Counted from the stretch's first letter, positions 7,715 to 17,376 are shown. The stretch: 64,000 nucleotides of DNA from Opitutaceae bacterium (GCA_028284385.1 JANQRT010000068.1:248001-312000); one strand, 5' to 3'. Numbers and translations: made by a program. The notes: generated by a model not told the origin, from the letters alone.

Positions 7715-8590
7715 TCATTTTCTGGCGTCCAGCTTTTCGATGAGCTCAAGGCACTTTTCCATGAAAATCTGATGTTGAGCTTCTTTGGCCAGAATCAGAG
7801 CTCGATGAGCGGATGAAAGAGCTTCGTGAATAAGGCCTAGTTCCGACTCAATCTGGGCCTGAGTGAAATACATCCAGTAGGCCGGCTTATCCCTTAAGTT
7901 ATTGGCTTTTCGAATCCATTTCCTGGCTACTTCAAGATCATGGCCATTCTCATAATAGAAAACCGCCGCGGCATTCAGGGCGCCGACCGTTTGCGATTCA
8001 GGCTTATGCATTTCCGCCTTCAATTCAGCATAGACGTGGCTTCGGGTATCGATTTCCAGCGAGATGACGACTCGGGTGTACTCCCAGTCGAGATAGATGG
8101 TCGCTGAATCGTCTCTCAAATCTCCGATGCTAATGGTAAATGTCTCGACCAGTTCGTTGAGCTTGCGAGTCTTGGCCTTGAACCGTGTGAAATCGTCAGC
8201 CGGATTGTATAAGAATGCCCCCCACAATTCAGTATTCTTGTAGATGATAATCGTCCAGTCACCTTCTTCGGGAATCGTATAGAGACTGTATTTTCCAGCA
8301 GGGATCTTTCTACCGCCCAAGGTTACATCCGTGTTGAAACTGATATCGGTCGAAGCATTGGCTCCTGTTCGCCAGACTACTCCGTAAGGCTCATGTTTAC
8401 CGAAAATGACGCGATTTCTCACGCTTGGCCGAGAGTACTCGATTTCAATTTCCGTAATGCCAACGACCTGTTTAAGGCTGGAGGCTGGACTGGGGAGAGG
8501 AAACCTCGGTTGCGCAAGGGTATTGTTCAAAAAGCTCGTCAACGGCCCTATTACGAAAAGAAACAAGAGAGAGAAGCACGCCCATTTCAT
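7715..8590 (-). CDS. Secreted DUF2911 domain protein with C-terminal helical repeats
   Basis: A 291-residue protein with a signal peptide ending near LAQPRFP. The body fits DUF2911: IEIEYSRPSVRNRVIFG, VVWRTGANASTDISF, PAGKYSLYTIP and WTIIIYKN are the family's conserved strands. The last ~90 residues are helical and TPR-like (AAAVFYYENGHDLEVARKW, then HEALSSAHRALILAKEA). The function of DUF2911 is unknown; it is common in Bacteroidota and Verrucomicrobiota and probably periplasmic. It is the first gene of the minus-strand operon that continues through the mini PIG-L protein and symporter to bshA. Confidence 0.85.
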   Translation of the reverse strand: MKWACFSLLFLFVIGPLTSFLNNTLAQPRFPLPSPASSLKQVVGITEIEIEYSRPSVRNRVIFGKHEPYGVVWRTGANASTDISFNTDVTLGGRKIPAGKYSLYTIPEEGDWTIIIYKNTELWGAFLYNPADDFTRFKAKTRKLNELVETFTISIGDLRDDSATIYLDWEYTRVVISLEIDTRSHVYAELKAEMHKPESQTVGALNAAAVFYYENGHDLEVARKWIRKANNLRDKPAYWMYFTQAQIESELGLIHEALSSAHRALILAKEAQHQIFMEKCLELIEKLDARK

Positions 8591-8771
8591 AAGAATCCTT
8601 AGTAAGTCGGAATTGGGTTATTAAGAATAAAGTGGCAATGGAGCATAGCGAAGCGAATCAAGCATCGCTTGCCGATACCCCTGTAGAACGATCAGAATAC
8701 CCATTTTTACGTGGAAAGCTGGAACTTGGATCCAAAAGTTTCCGTCAACCCTCCAGGCTTGCAAGCAAGAA

Positions 8772-8801
8772 GAAGCCGCTGCCTCCCCAGGCAGCGGCTT
8801 C
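8772..8801 (-). terminator. Rho-independent terminator of the EF-hand gene
   Basis: A perfect 13-bp stem (GAAGCCGCTGCCT / AGGCAGCGGCTTC) with a 4-base loop, 31 bases beyond the stop of the minus-strand EF-hand gene. On the minus strand it is followed by CTTCTTGCTTG, a moderately T-rich tail. The rest of 8591-8831 contains no convincing gene; it must hold the promoter of the DUF2911 operon. Confidence 0.8.
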
Positions 8802-8831
8802 GTATTCTCCCACTAGTATTGCGACTTACAA

Positions 8832-9317
8832 TCAGCTTTGCTGATCAGTGCTAACCTCTGATGAAATTCTTGGAGAATGCGGAAATTTTGGGCCGAGGCT
8901 CATTTTGCGGATGGTTTTCATTGACCCCATTAGCTCGGTGGCGTCCAGATCTCCCGATTGGTTGGCGTCGTGCTCAGCCAATAGAGACGCTACCGCGTCT
9001 TGTGGTACTGGATACATCGTTACGACGCCTTCATCGCTTGTATTTTCGGCGATGATACCTTTTTTCTCCAGGTTGGTTCGACGCGTCTTGATGGCGGAGT
9101 TCCGCTTGGCGTACATCGATTCGACCGCTTTTTCCAGCTCACCGGCATCCAATGCTTGGTCTGCGTTGATGTCGTAAGCGACCAGCGTTTCTTTGGCGAA
9201 GGCTTTGCGGTCCTTCAAGCTTATAGAACCGAGTCTGTTTTCCGTATTTTCGGCAGCTGCGACGGAGGCGATAGCGGCTGCGACTACGAGGAAGATGATA
9301 TTTTTTGCTGTATTCAT
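8832..9317 (-). CDS. Secreted EF-hand calcium-binding protein
   Basis: A 161-residue protein with a signal peptide (residues 1-22). Two EF-hand loops are visible, Asp49-Glu60 (DINADQALDAGE) and Asp117-Glu128 (DANQSGDLDATE), each with correctly spaced oxygen ligands and closing Glu. A basic helical linker lies between them. The ATG at 9317 follows GGAG and begins the signal peptide; the frame stays open further upstream to 9428, but that extension is not protein-like. It probably binds calcium in the periplasm or outside the cell. It diverges from the TonB receptor gene at 9508. Confidence 0.85.
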   Translation of the reverse strand: MNTAKNIIFLVVAAAIASVAAAENTENRLGSISLKDRKAFAKETLVAYDINADQALDAGELEKAVESMYAKRNSAIKTRRTNLEKKGIIAENTSDEGVVTMYPVPQDAVASLLAEHDANQSGDLDATELMGSMKTIRKMSLGPKFPHSPRISSEVSTDQQS

Positions 9318-9507
9318 GATGATTTCTCCAGGTGTTTTAAGTTTTTTGATCAGTTTAATGTTTAGGGCTTTATCTTGCCTTTGATCACATAAACCGTCGC
9401 TAGATGACACGATTGGAGGGGGTTTCATTACAGGTTTGTCATAATCGGTTTTTCTTTGAAATCAGGGTGAAAAAACTGCCTGAAAAGAGCGTTCCGCTTC
9501 TAGGCTT

Positions 9508-12279
9508 GTGAGATTAGACATTTTGCCTTTATCCTTTTTCCCCATGCTTTGGAGACTGCGAATTTGCCTCCTAATTGGGATGGGGCTTGGTTCTTTGATG
9601 GCGCAAGACGCTGAAGACCAGGAAGATGGAGAGAATAGGGAGGATGTTGAAGAGGAATCCATCGAACCCTATCGGGAAGGCGAAGAGGAGTACGTGGAGC
9701 TCAAGCGCTTCGAAGTTACAGGTTCTCGTATCCGAGGCTTCGATGTTTCCGAGGTTTCACCCATCACTTCTATTTTTAGCGAAGAAATCGAGGCCTCGGG
9801 AGCCGTCCAGGTTTCCGAATTGATTCGCCGGATGCCGGTGGTGGCTGGCTCTTCCGAGGCCGATCAGTCGCTTTCTTTCGCTGGAGATGGAGCTCAAGCC
9901 AATCTGCGGGGCGCGGGAGTTGGTGGCACCCTCGTGCTTCTCAATGGAAGGCGCCTTTCGCCTTATGCCTTTTCCACTTCGAGTGGGAATACCTTTTTCG
10001 ATTTGAACGCCATTCCTTTCAATGCCCTCGAACGTTTCGACGTATTGCGAGATGGAGGTTCCGCCATTTACGGATCAGATGCGATTGCAGGGGTGATCAA
10101 CTTTGTCGTCAGACGAGATTTTGATGAAACCGAGCTCGATGTCTCCTACGGCAATACCACTCGAGACGATGACCTGTCCTGGTTTCGGGTGGATCTGGCT
10201 CATGGAGAAGTGGGGGCTAAAGGGAGCATTTCCGTATTTGCTCATCATTTTCAGAGAAACGGTCTTCAGCTAGCCGATAGAGAGTACTCCGCCTCCGCTG
10301 ACCATAGCGAGGAGGGTGGATTCAATCTTCTGGACTGGTCTTCCTATCCAGGGCTTTTCGAAGCGGAAACGAATGTCGGGACCATTCTCTTCGCTGGCGA
10401 TGCGACCATCGCCGCGGACGACGAGTACGAGCGATTCAATTTCAACGAGTTTCAAACCGCGCTTACTGAAGCGGAACGAAATGGGGTATCGATTTTCGCC
10501 GATCGCAGGCTTGAAAATGGAATGACCGCCATAGTCGAACTTTCAGTTCAAGACAACCGATCGGTTTCGCAGTCCGCTCCCGCCGCTTTCAATCGACCCT
10601 TTACCATTCCCGGCGACCATCCCAACAATCCGTTCCTAGTATTCTTTGGAGCGGATATTCCGATTAGCAACGTACTGTTGCGTCCAACTGATCCGGACCC
10701 GCGCATAACCACCATTCGCTCTGACTCCATCCGGTTTGTATCCGGAATTGAAGGACCCTTTGGCGCCAATGGTCGGTGGGAAGCTTCCTACATGTTTGCC
10801 GAAAGCGATATAGAGAGCACGACCGAAAACCTGATACGCGTGGACTTGTTTCAGGAGGCGCTCAATCAAACAGAAGGTCTGGTGCTAAACCCATTTGTCT
10901 CTGCTCCAGGCTTTGGAGACAACGAGGAAATCTATCGATCGATGATGACGGACGACACGGTTCGAGGAAAACGCGAGCTGCACGCCCTGAATCTTACGGC
11001 CAGCGAAGAGCTTTTCCAAATCGATGGTCGCGCAGTTCGAGGGGTGGCCGGGCTTGAGTTTCGTACGGAAAGCATGGAGCGTCGCCAGTCACGCCTGGCG
11101 GAACAGTTTCTCCTTTTCGGATCGGGCGGCACTTCGGCGGAGGGAGACCGTGACCTGTACGCTTTCTTTGGCGAGGTTACGGCCCCTTTGACTCGGAAGC
11201 TGGAGGCTCATCTGGCCCTTAGGCACGAAGAGTATTCGGATTTTGGTGGCACAACCAATCCTAAAGTTGCCCTGAAATACTCGCCGTTGTCAGGCCTTCT
11301 TCTAAGGGCTTCCGTTTCCGAAGCGTTCAAGGCTCCCTCTTTGGAACAGGCGTTTGGCGGGATCACCAGAGGGTTTCGTCAAGAGCAGGATCGTTTGCGG
11401 CTGGCCTACGACGTTCCCAACACTTTGGGCGGGTTCGAAGGCGAGCCCTATCCATTCGACGATTGGAGTTCTCGGGAGATTAGGACTCTCGGGAATCCCG
11501 ATTTGGATGCGGAAACCTCGGAGCATTACAATTTTGGGGTCGTTTATTCCCCTGAGTTCATCGATGATTTTACGGTTGGGCTCAATGCTTGGCGACTTGA
11601 TTTACAAGATCGTATAGCCGCTCGATCAGCTTTGGCCATATTGCAGGACGAGATTGATTTTTTTCTGGAGGACCAGGCCGCCTTTATAAATATGGATCCT
11701 GATGAACGCGGCGAAATAACCGGCGTTTTTCGGAGACCAACTCAATTCAATCCGGATGCTGCGGCGATATTCGTTCCAGGCCACATTCTGTATATCGATA
11801 GCGAGTATCGCAACTTGGAGGGCTTTCGTTTGGAAGGCATGGATTTCGAGCTTTTCTACAATCACCAAACGGCTACCAGAGGTAACTTTGTCTTTCGAAG
11901 TTTTACTTCCTTTTTCGAGAGTTTCAACATTTCCGATTTCGATCTTGTAGGGATTGCGCGAATACCAGAGTTCCAAACTCGAAATTCTCTGCAATGGATT
12001 AGCTCGAATCGCAAGTGGCGCGCGTTCGCTCAATCTACTTACGCTTCTCAATATAAATCCATTTTCACTGATTTGCCTAAGATTGGCAGCCACATCGTTT
12101 GGGATTTTTCGCTAGCCTACAATCATTTGGAAAATTGGCAACTTACGCTGAATGTGAACAACGCTTTTGATCGGGATCCGCCTGCTTCTGTCGAAGAGTC
12201 GGAAGGCTATGACGAGAATTTCGGTCTGCATGATCCGCGAGGTCGAATGGTGGCGATCTCTTTCAAGAAGATATTCTAA
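9508..12279 (+). CDS. TonB-dependent outer-membrane receptor
   Basis: A 923-residue receptor. After the signal sequence comes a very acidic stretch (about residues 32-62), then a TonB-box/plug entry (YVELKRFEVTGSRIRG) and the plug with LRGAGVGGTLVLLNGRRL and GSDAIAGVINFVVRR. A 22-strand-type barrel follows, with FKAPSLEQAF, LGNPDLDAETSEHYN and a C-terminal aromatic residue (ISFKKIF). The vitamin B12/peptide-like receptor group is the closest style. The start at 9508 is GTG; an ATG at 9544 would give a shorter signal peptide. An S9 peptidase gene begins 7 bases after the stop, suggesting import of peptides. Confidence 0.92.
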   Translation: MRLDILPLSFFPMLWRLRICLLIGMGLGSLMAQDAEDQEDGENREDVEEESIEPYREGEEEYVELKRFEVTGSRIRGFDVSEVSPITSIFSEEIEASGAVQVSELIRRMPVVAGSSEADQSLSFAGDGAQANLRGAGVGGTLVLLNGRRLSPYAFSTSSGNTFFDLNAIPFNALERFDVLRDGGSAIYGSDAIAGVINFVVRRDFDETELDVSYGNTTRDDDLSWFRVDLAHGEVGAKGSISVFAHHFQRNGLQLADREYSASADHSEEGGFNLLDWSSYPGLFEAETNVGTILFAGDATIAADDEYERFNFNEFQTALTEAERNGVSIFADRRLENGMTAIVELSVQDNRSVSQSAPAAFNRPFTIPGDHPNNPFLVFFGADIPISNVLLRPTDPDPRITTIRSDSIRFVSGIEGPFGANGRWEASYMFAESDIESTTENLIRVDLFQEALNQTEGLVLNPFVSAPGFGDNEEIYRSMMTDDTVRGKRELHALNLTASEELFQIDGRAVRGVAGLEFRTESMERRQSRLAEQFLLFGSGGTSAEGDRDLYAFFGEVTAPLTRKLEAHLALRHEEYSDFGGTTNPKVALKYSPLSGLLLRASVSEAFKAPSLEQAFGGITRGFRQEQDRLRLAYDVPNTLGGFEGEPYPFDDWSSREIRTLGNPDLDAETSEHYNFGVVYSPEFIDDFTVGLNAWRLDLQDRIAARSALAILQDEIDFFLEDQAAFINMDPDERGEITGVFRRPTQFNPDAAAIFVPGHILYIDSEYRNLEGFRLEGMDFELFYNHQTATRGNFVFRSFTSFFESFNISDFDLVGIARIPEFQTRNSLQWISSNRKWRAFAQSTYASQYKSIFTDLPKIGSHIVWDFSLAYNHLENWQLTLNVNNAFDRDPPASVEESEGYDENFGLHDPRGRMVAISFKKIF

Positions 12280-12286
12280 GGTGCCA

Positions 12287-14251
12287 ATGAAGATCTCCTT
12301 GATGGAAGCGAAGCCTTTCCTGAACAGGCAATTGTGCAGTTTTCTTCTGGCTGCTCTTCCATTTGCCTGCCTGCAGAGCGAAGAGATTCCCATTGAAGAC
12401 TTCTTTAGCGATCGAGAGCTTTCCCAGTTTCGCATTTCTCCTGATGGATCAAAGCTTTCAGCCAAGGGGATATGGAACGGAAAGATGAATCTGTTCGTGA
12501 TCGATTTGGAAACGAGAGAACCGAAACGCGTAACCACCCAGAAGAAGCACAGCGTGCAAAACTATTTCTGGGCCAACAACGAACGCCTCGTATTCGATTT
12601 GAATTACAAGGAAAAGGGGACGCAAGGGCTTTTCGCCGTGGATGCTGATGGCAAAAATTTCGCGGTTCTGGTTAAACCTTTCCTGGCTTCTGGCAATTTT
12701 CGCTATCGCTACAACCTGGCGTTGGATCGTTTCGAACACAACGATGATGAGATTCTGGTGACGAGCAATGATCACAGTCTGTTAGAATTTCCAAATGTGT
12801 ATCGAATGAATGTCTACACCGGAAAGAAAACGCTTATTGTCGATAATCCGGGGAATATTCGATTCTGGTATACCGATTGGAATGGCGATGTGAGGCTTGG
12901 TCGGGCGGAGAGCGATGAAGGCCTAGTTCGCTACTATTATCGAGACTCCTCGGATGATCTGTGGGATGAGATCGCTTCCTTCGAATTTGGCGACCCCCAA
13001 TGGAAGCCAGCGTCTTCTTCAGGCAACAATTCCGTATTCAATTACGACGGTACGCAACTTTATGTATCCAGCGATATTGGACGAAATACAGCTGGAATAT
13101 TCGCCTATGATCTATCGACCAGTAAATTAGGGGAACCCATTTTCGTCGATGATACTTACGATGTCGGAAGCGTCATTCAGTCCAATCATCGAAAAGGGCT
13201 CATCGGCATTAGCTACGACGCTGCCAAGCCGAAGGAGATCTATTTCGATGAGGAGCGTCAATCGCTGCAGGCGTTTTTGAAAGCGAAATTTCCTGACATG
13301 GCGAGTGTCATCGTGCGCTCCAACTTTGATGAAACGCGATTCGTAGTGGCAAGTTACAGCGATCGCGTTGAGGCTATGTACTCCCTGGTGACAATTGCGG
13401 AGGGTCGATTGGATTTCGAACTACTTTCGGCCGCTCAGAAAATAAACCCGGAAAGGCTTAGCAAAGTGGAACCTATCTCTTATGTTGCCCGGGATGGACT
13501 CCGTATCCATGGATATTTGACATTACCCAACGGCAGAGATCCCGAGAATCTGCCCTTAATCGTCCATCCGCATGGCGGTCCATGGGCTCGCGATTCTTGG
13601 GGTTTCAATCCCGAGCTGCAGTTCCTTGCCAACCGAGGGTTTGCAGTGCTGCAAATGAATTTTCGAGGTTCCGAAGGCTATGGTCGGCGTCATTTAAGGG
13701 CAGGCGATAAAACCTGGGGAACGGATATGCAGACTGATATTGTGGATGGGGTTAAGTGGGCCATTGACCAAGGCTATGTTGATCCCGATCGCGTCGGCAT
13801 TTACGGATCAAGCTATGGCGGCTACGCTACCATGGCGCAGCTTGTGTATTTCCCTGAATTATACAAATTCGGCATATGCAATGTGGGTCCGGTCGATCTC
13901 GTTACCGCCATCAATTGGCGTAAACAGACTGAGCAAGATTTTGTCTACGAGTTTTACACGCGTACTATTGGCGATCCGAAAACCGAGAGGGATTTGCTCG
14001 AGAAGTTCTCTCCTATAAACTATCTGGAGAACCTTCAGGCCCCTCTCATGATTGTGCATGGCACCCTTGATTTTCGGGTCCCGATTGATCAGGCGAAGAT
14101 GCTTCGCAAGCGACTTGACCAACTGGGCAAGGAATATGTTTGGCTCGTTAAAAAGGACGAAGGCCATGGTTTTAGGAAGGAAGTCAGCAAGTTCGCCAAA
14201 TACGAGGAGATGGATAAATTCCTGGCTCCCTTTCGAGATCCCTCAAATTGA
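12287..14251 (+). CDS. S9-family prolyl oligopeptidase-like peptidase, secreted
   Basis: A 654-residue serine peptidase (acylaminoacyl-peptidase/DPP group). A signal peptide (LCSFLLAALPFACLQSEE) precedes an N-terminal beta-propeller (FRISPDGSKLSAKG onwards) and a C-terminal alpha/beta-hydrolase. The nucleophile is Ser509 in YGSSYGGY, the acid lies in HGTLDFRVP near residue 594 and the His in DEGHGF near 626. HPHGGPWARDSWG is the oxyanion-hole strand. I chose ATG 12287 because AAGG precedes it and earlier starts overlap the receptor gene. Coupled to the TonB receptor, it probably trims peptides in the periplasm. Confidence 0.9.
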   Translation: MKISLMEAKPFLNRQLCSFLLAALPFACLQSEEIPIEDFFSDRELSQFRISPDGSKLSAKGIWNGKMNLFVIDLETREPKRVTTQKKHSVQNYFWANNERLVFDLNYKEKGTQGLFAVDADGKNFAVLVKPFLASGNFRYRYNLALDRFEHNDDEILVTSNDHSLLEFPNVYRMNVYTGKKTLIVDNPGNIRFWYTDWNGDVRLGRAESDEGLVRYYYRDSSDDLWDEIASFEFGDPQWKPASSSGNNSVFNYDGTQLYVSSDIGRNTAGIFAYDLSTSKLGEPIFVDDTYDVGSVIQSNHRKGLIGISYDAAKPKEIYFDEERQSLQAFLKAKFPDMASVIVRSNFDETRFVVASYSDRVEAMYSLVTIAEGRLDFELLSAAQKINPERLSKVEPISYVARDGLRIHGYLTLPNGRDPENLPLIVHPHGGPWARDSWGFNPELQFLANRGFAVLQMNFRGSEGYGRRHLRAGDKTWGTDMQTDIVDGVKWAIDQGYVDPDRVGIYGSSYGGYATMAQLVYFPELYKFGICNVGPVDLVTAINWRKQTEQDFVYEFYTRTIGDPKTERDLLEKFSPINYLENLQAPLMIVHGTLDFRVPIDQAKMLRKRLDQLGKEYVWLVKKDEGHGFRKEVSKFAKYEEMDKFLAPFRDPSN

Positions 14252-14301
14252 TATCTATTTGTTGTTTGCAGAATCGGTCTTAGTTGTCTTTTTGAAACCC
14301 A

Positions 14302-15276
14302 ATGGCAATCGAGCGTATCATCGTAACGGGACATCTGGGCTTTATCGCATCCGCGTTTTGCGAAAAGTTTAGCGATCGCTACGAAATCACGGGCGTCGAT
14401 TTCGGAGGATGGGGCTCGATGGAGAAAAATCTGATGCCTGGAGTTAAAGACATTCGCGCTGATATTTCGGATACAAAGCTGATAGGAGAAATTATCAGCG
14501 AATCGCGTCCAGATGCCATTTTGAATTTCGCGGCTGAAAGCCACGTCGATCGGTCTAATGAGGATGATCTGAGCTTCTGGAAATCAAACGTTTTCGGAGC
14601 TCGCAATCTAGCGTTGGAGGCTAGTCGCCTTGGAATCAGACTCGTGCAGGTATCCACGGACGAGGTTTACGGAGACGCTTCATCCAGTTCCGAACCATGG
14701 GTGGAAAGCTCTCCACCTGCTCCTAAGAATCCGTATTCCGTTACCAAGGCCGCAGCGGAAATGCTCCTCAAGGTCTATGCTGAAAGCAAAAACTACCAGC
14801 TGGATGTGGTCGTTACGCGTGGAGGCAATTCGGTTGGCCCTCGCCAATTTCCTGAAAAAGCGATTCCAAAGGCGATTTGGTGCTTTACCCATGGGGAACC
14901 GTTTCCACTTTTTCGTACGCCTGCTAGGCGTTTGTGGCTGCATGTTGAAGACCACATCGATGGCATCGAGACAGCTCTCCACAAGGGCCAGAGAGGAGAG
15001 GTTTATAATCTCGCGCCCATGAAAGAGTCGGAAGAGGTAACCGAAACGGTAATTGAGAAAGTCAGAGAGCTGGTCGGCAAAGGCGAAATCGCGAAAGTGG
15101 ACGACCGTGATAGCTACGATCTGAGGTATTGGATGTCGGCTGCGAAGGCTGAGAATGAATTGGGTTGGATTCCCAAGAGATCCTTAGACGAAACCCTCGA
15201 GTCGACGGTTAGCTGGTACCTCGAAAATATGGACTGGCTCGAAGAAGCCTATGACAAGATGATGGCCGAAGCTTGA
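14302..15276 (+). CDS. NAD-dependent sugar-nucleotide epimerase/dehydratase (RmlB-like SDR)
   Basis: A 324-residue extended SDR protein. STDEVYGD, NFAAESHVDRS, PYSVTKAAAE (catalytic Tyr and Lys) and GPRQFPEKAIPKAI all resemble dTDP-glucose 4,6-dehydratase. The dinucleotide-binding loop is TGHLGFIAS rather than the usual TGGAGFIGS, so two of its glycines are replaced. It is slightly shorter than RmlB (about 350). No other rml genes are nearby, so the exact nucleotide sugar is uncertain. It follows the S9 peptidase by 50 bases on the same strand. Confidence 0.8.
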   Translation: MAIERIIVTGHLGFIASAFCEKFSDRYEITGVDFGGWGSMEKNLMPGVKDIRADISDTKLIGEIISESRPDAILNFAAESHVDRSNEDDLSFWKSNVFGARNLALEASRLGIRLVQVSTDEVYGDASSSSEPWVESSPPAPKNPYSVTKAAAEMLLKVYAESKNYQLDVVVTRGGNSVGPRQFPEKAIPKAIWCFTHGEPFPLFRTPARRLWLHVEDHIDGIETALHKGQRGEVYNLAPMKESEEVTETVIEKVRELVGKGEIAKVDDRDSYDLRYWMSAAKAENELGWIPKRSLDETLESTVSWYLENMDWLEEAYDKMMAEA

Positions 15277-15307
15277 TTCTTCTGTAATCAGTTTCAGACT
15301 ACAGTTT

Positions 15308-15811
15308 TCAAGGAAAGCGAGGGGCTTCGATGTCGTTTACCTTCCCCTTGTAAATTCGAATGGTTCCCTCGATCAGAGCTCCATTTCCGCTAAGGTCGCC
15401 TTCGTAGATAAGAATCTCGTCAGTCTTTTTCTTTACCGAGAATTTTCGTTTCGTGGGTTTGCCTAGAATCTCGACGACTTCCTCCAGTTTCTGGCCTACC
15501 GAAATGCGAGTCCAATTTTCTGGTTTGGTCCAGCCGCCGATCGCTTTCGCGTCGGCTTTCTTCAATTCCAGTCGCATTTTCTCAAACCAGTTGCGCCTCT
15601 CCTCGCTATCGATTTTCGATTCAGACGCCGTAATGGCAGCCGCGATTCCCGAAGATTCGAGCGATTCTATCCTTGCTTCTAAAGCGGAGACTTGAGCCCT
15701 GAGAGCTTGAAGCTCCTCCAAGACGTTTTCAAGGGTGACTTCGCTTTGTCCCAAAGAGGCCTGGATTGGAAAGAGGAGAGCGGTAAGCACGCATTTTAGG
15801 TAAGTCTTCAT
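15308..15811 (-). CDS. Secreted coiled-coil protein with BamE/SmpA-like C-terminal domain
   Basis: A 167-residue protein. A signal peptide (LTALLFPIQASLGQS) is followed by a coiled coil of about 30 residues (LENVLEELQALRAQVSALEARIESLE). The C-terminal ~75 residues (WTRISVGQKLEEVVEILGKP, then KTDEILIYEG and GTIRIYKGKVNDIEAP) follow the layout of the BamE/OmlA fold: helix pair, then strands ending with an x-V-x-x-I-E segment. I see no lipobox cysteine. I chose ATG 15811, which begins the signal peptide; the frame is open to 15838. The role is unknown; an envelope scaffold is plausible. Confidence 0.7.
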   Translation of the reverse strand: MKTYLKCVLTALLFPIQASLGQSEVTLENVLEELQALRAQVSALEARIESLESSGIAAAITASESKIDSEERRNWFEKMRLELKKADAKAIGGWTKPENWTRISVGQKLEEVVEILGKPTKRKFSVKKKTDEILIYEGDLSGNGALIEGTIRIYKGKVNDIEAPRFP

Positions 15812-15947
15812 AAATTCTAGATTCCATTCTTCGATCATCTTTCGGCTCCTGACAATCGGAATTTCTAAAGTTCCGTTCGATCGATATTAAATCGATAAAC
15901 TGGCTATCGCTCTTGATACGAAAACAGAATTCTCCAATTTCAAATCT

Positions 15948-17342
15948 ATGTTGAGAAACTTGCTCATCACGGCGTTTTTCGCCATCCCCGCTTTGGGTAG
16001 TTTTGCTGCTGAAGATGGAGCGGCCATTTACCAACTCTATTGTGTGGAGTGCCATGGAGCTAAGCTCGAGGGAAACAAAGCGAGCCCTTTGATTAAGCAA
16101 AACTGGCTTTACGGACGTACGCCAAAGTATTTTAGGCGAAACATCACCCATGGCATTCCCAATACGGAGATGATTGCCTGGGGCAAGGTCCTTTCGGCTG
16201 AGCAGATCGAAGCTTTGGTTCAATTTCTTATCGATGCTCAAAGTTCTCCGCCTAATATTTCGATGTCGGTTCCTGAGAATGTGCAGACTGAAGACTATGA
16301 CCTGGAAATCGAAGTTCTGGTCGATGATAAGCTTGGGAACCCCTGGGGAATCGAGTTCATTGATGAACGCAAGGCTTTGGTGACCGAGAAAGCGGGTCGA
16401 CTCAGATGGCTGATTGACGGAAAACTAGACTCAAGACCGATCGATGGCCTACCTCCCATTTTTAGGAGAGGAGGACTCATGGATATCGCTCTAGATCCCA
16501 ACTATGCGGAAAACGGTTGGGTGTATCTAGCCCACGGGCACACTCCGGATCCTCCGGAACACGAAAAACCGCGGGCTCTCACTCGTATCATTCGAGGCAA
16601 AATAGATGGATATCGATGGGTCGATACCGAAGTTTTATTCCAGGTGCCGGAAGATCGTTATCATGCTGGCGGAAACCGTTGGGGAGGGCGCCTCCTTTTC
16701 GATAGAGATGGCTATTTGTATTTTTCAATTGGAGACATGGCTCGCGGTATGGCGTCCCAGGATTTTACTACCCCTAATGGAAAAAGTTATCGAATAGGTC
16801 CCGATGGAAAAATCCCTGATGACAACCCTTTCGTGGGAAAACCTAGGGCGATCGAAGCCATTTTCACTTTAGGCAATCGGAATATTCAAGGACTAGCTTT
16901 GCATCCGGAAACTGGAGACATTTGGATCACAGAGCATGGCCCTATGGGAGGGGATGAGCTGAATATCCTGAAGCTGGGTAACAATTACGGTTGGCCGATT
17001 ATCACCTATGGAAAAGCTTACAACGGAGAAGTGGTTTCGACTCGAACGCATCAGGAAGGAATGGAGCAGCCGATTACGCAATGGACGCCCTCGATAGCCG
17101 TTTGTCCGGCGGAATTCGTTTCCAGTCCACTATTTTCCAAATGGAAGAATAATCTTCTTGTCGGGGCGCTGGCCTATGAAGAGCTGCGTCGGCTTGTGAT
17201 TGAAGACAATCAAGTCGTGGAGCAAGAGCTTCTCTTCAAAGGTTACGGTCGGGTTCGAGATGTCAAATTCGGTCCTGACGGAGCTTTGTACGTTTTGCTG
17301 AACAGCCCTGGTTCGGTCTTGCGAATCGTTCCGGAATCCTGA
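15948..17342 (+). CDS. Cytochrome c / PQQ-dependent sugar dehydrogenase fusion
   Basis: A 464-residue secreted protein. A signal peptide (1-21) precedes a small class I cytochrome c domain with heme motif CVECH (residues 32-36) and likely axial Met75 in PNTEMIAWG. The rest is a soluble aldose-dehydrogenase (GSDH/YliI-type) six-bladed propeller: LGNPWGIEFID, ALVTEKAGRLRWL, GGLMDIALDPNY, HAGGNRWGGRLLF, GNRNIQGLALHPETGDIWITE-like and HGPMGGDELNIL. It should oxidise sugars in the periplasm and pass electrons through the attached heme. A DUF6807 protein gene follows after 34 bases. Confidence 0.9.
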   Translation: MLRNLLITAFFAIPALGSFAAEDGAAIYQLYCVECHGAKLEGNKASPLIKQNWLYGRTPKYFRRNITHGIPNTEMIAWGKVLSAEQIEALVQFLIDAQSSPPNISMSVPENVQTEDYDLEIEVLVDDKLGNPWGIEFIDERKALVTEKAGRLRWLIDGKLDSRPIDGLPPIFRRGGLMDIALDPNYAENGWVYLAHGHTPDPPEHEKPRALTRIIRGKIDGYRWVDTEVLFQVPEDRYHAGGNRWGGRLLFDRDGYLYFSIGDMARGMASQDFTTPNGKSYRIGPDGKIPDDNPFVGKPRAIEAIFTLGNRNIQGLALHPETGDIWITEHGPMGGDELNILKLGNNYGWPIITYGKAYNGEVVSTRTHQEGMEQPITQWTPSIAVCPAEFVSSPLFSKWKNNLLVGALAYEELRRLVIEDNQVVEQELLFKGYGRVRDVKFGPDGALYVLLNSPGSVLRIVPES

Positions 17343-17376
17343 TTGATATTCGCGGTATTTCCTGACTACCTTTCCA

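Noticed and set aside
11626..12093. Minus-strand 155-aa ORF inside the TonB receptor gene.
   Set aside because: It is antisense to a clear receptor barrel and shows no domain.
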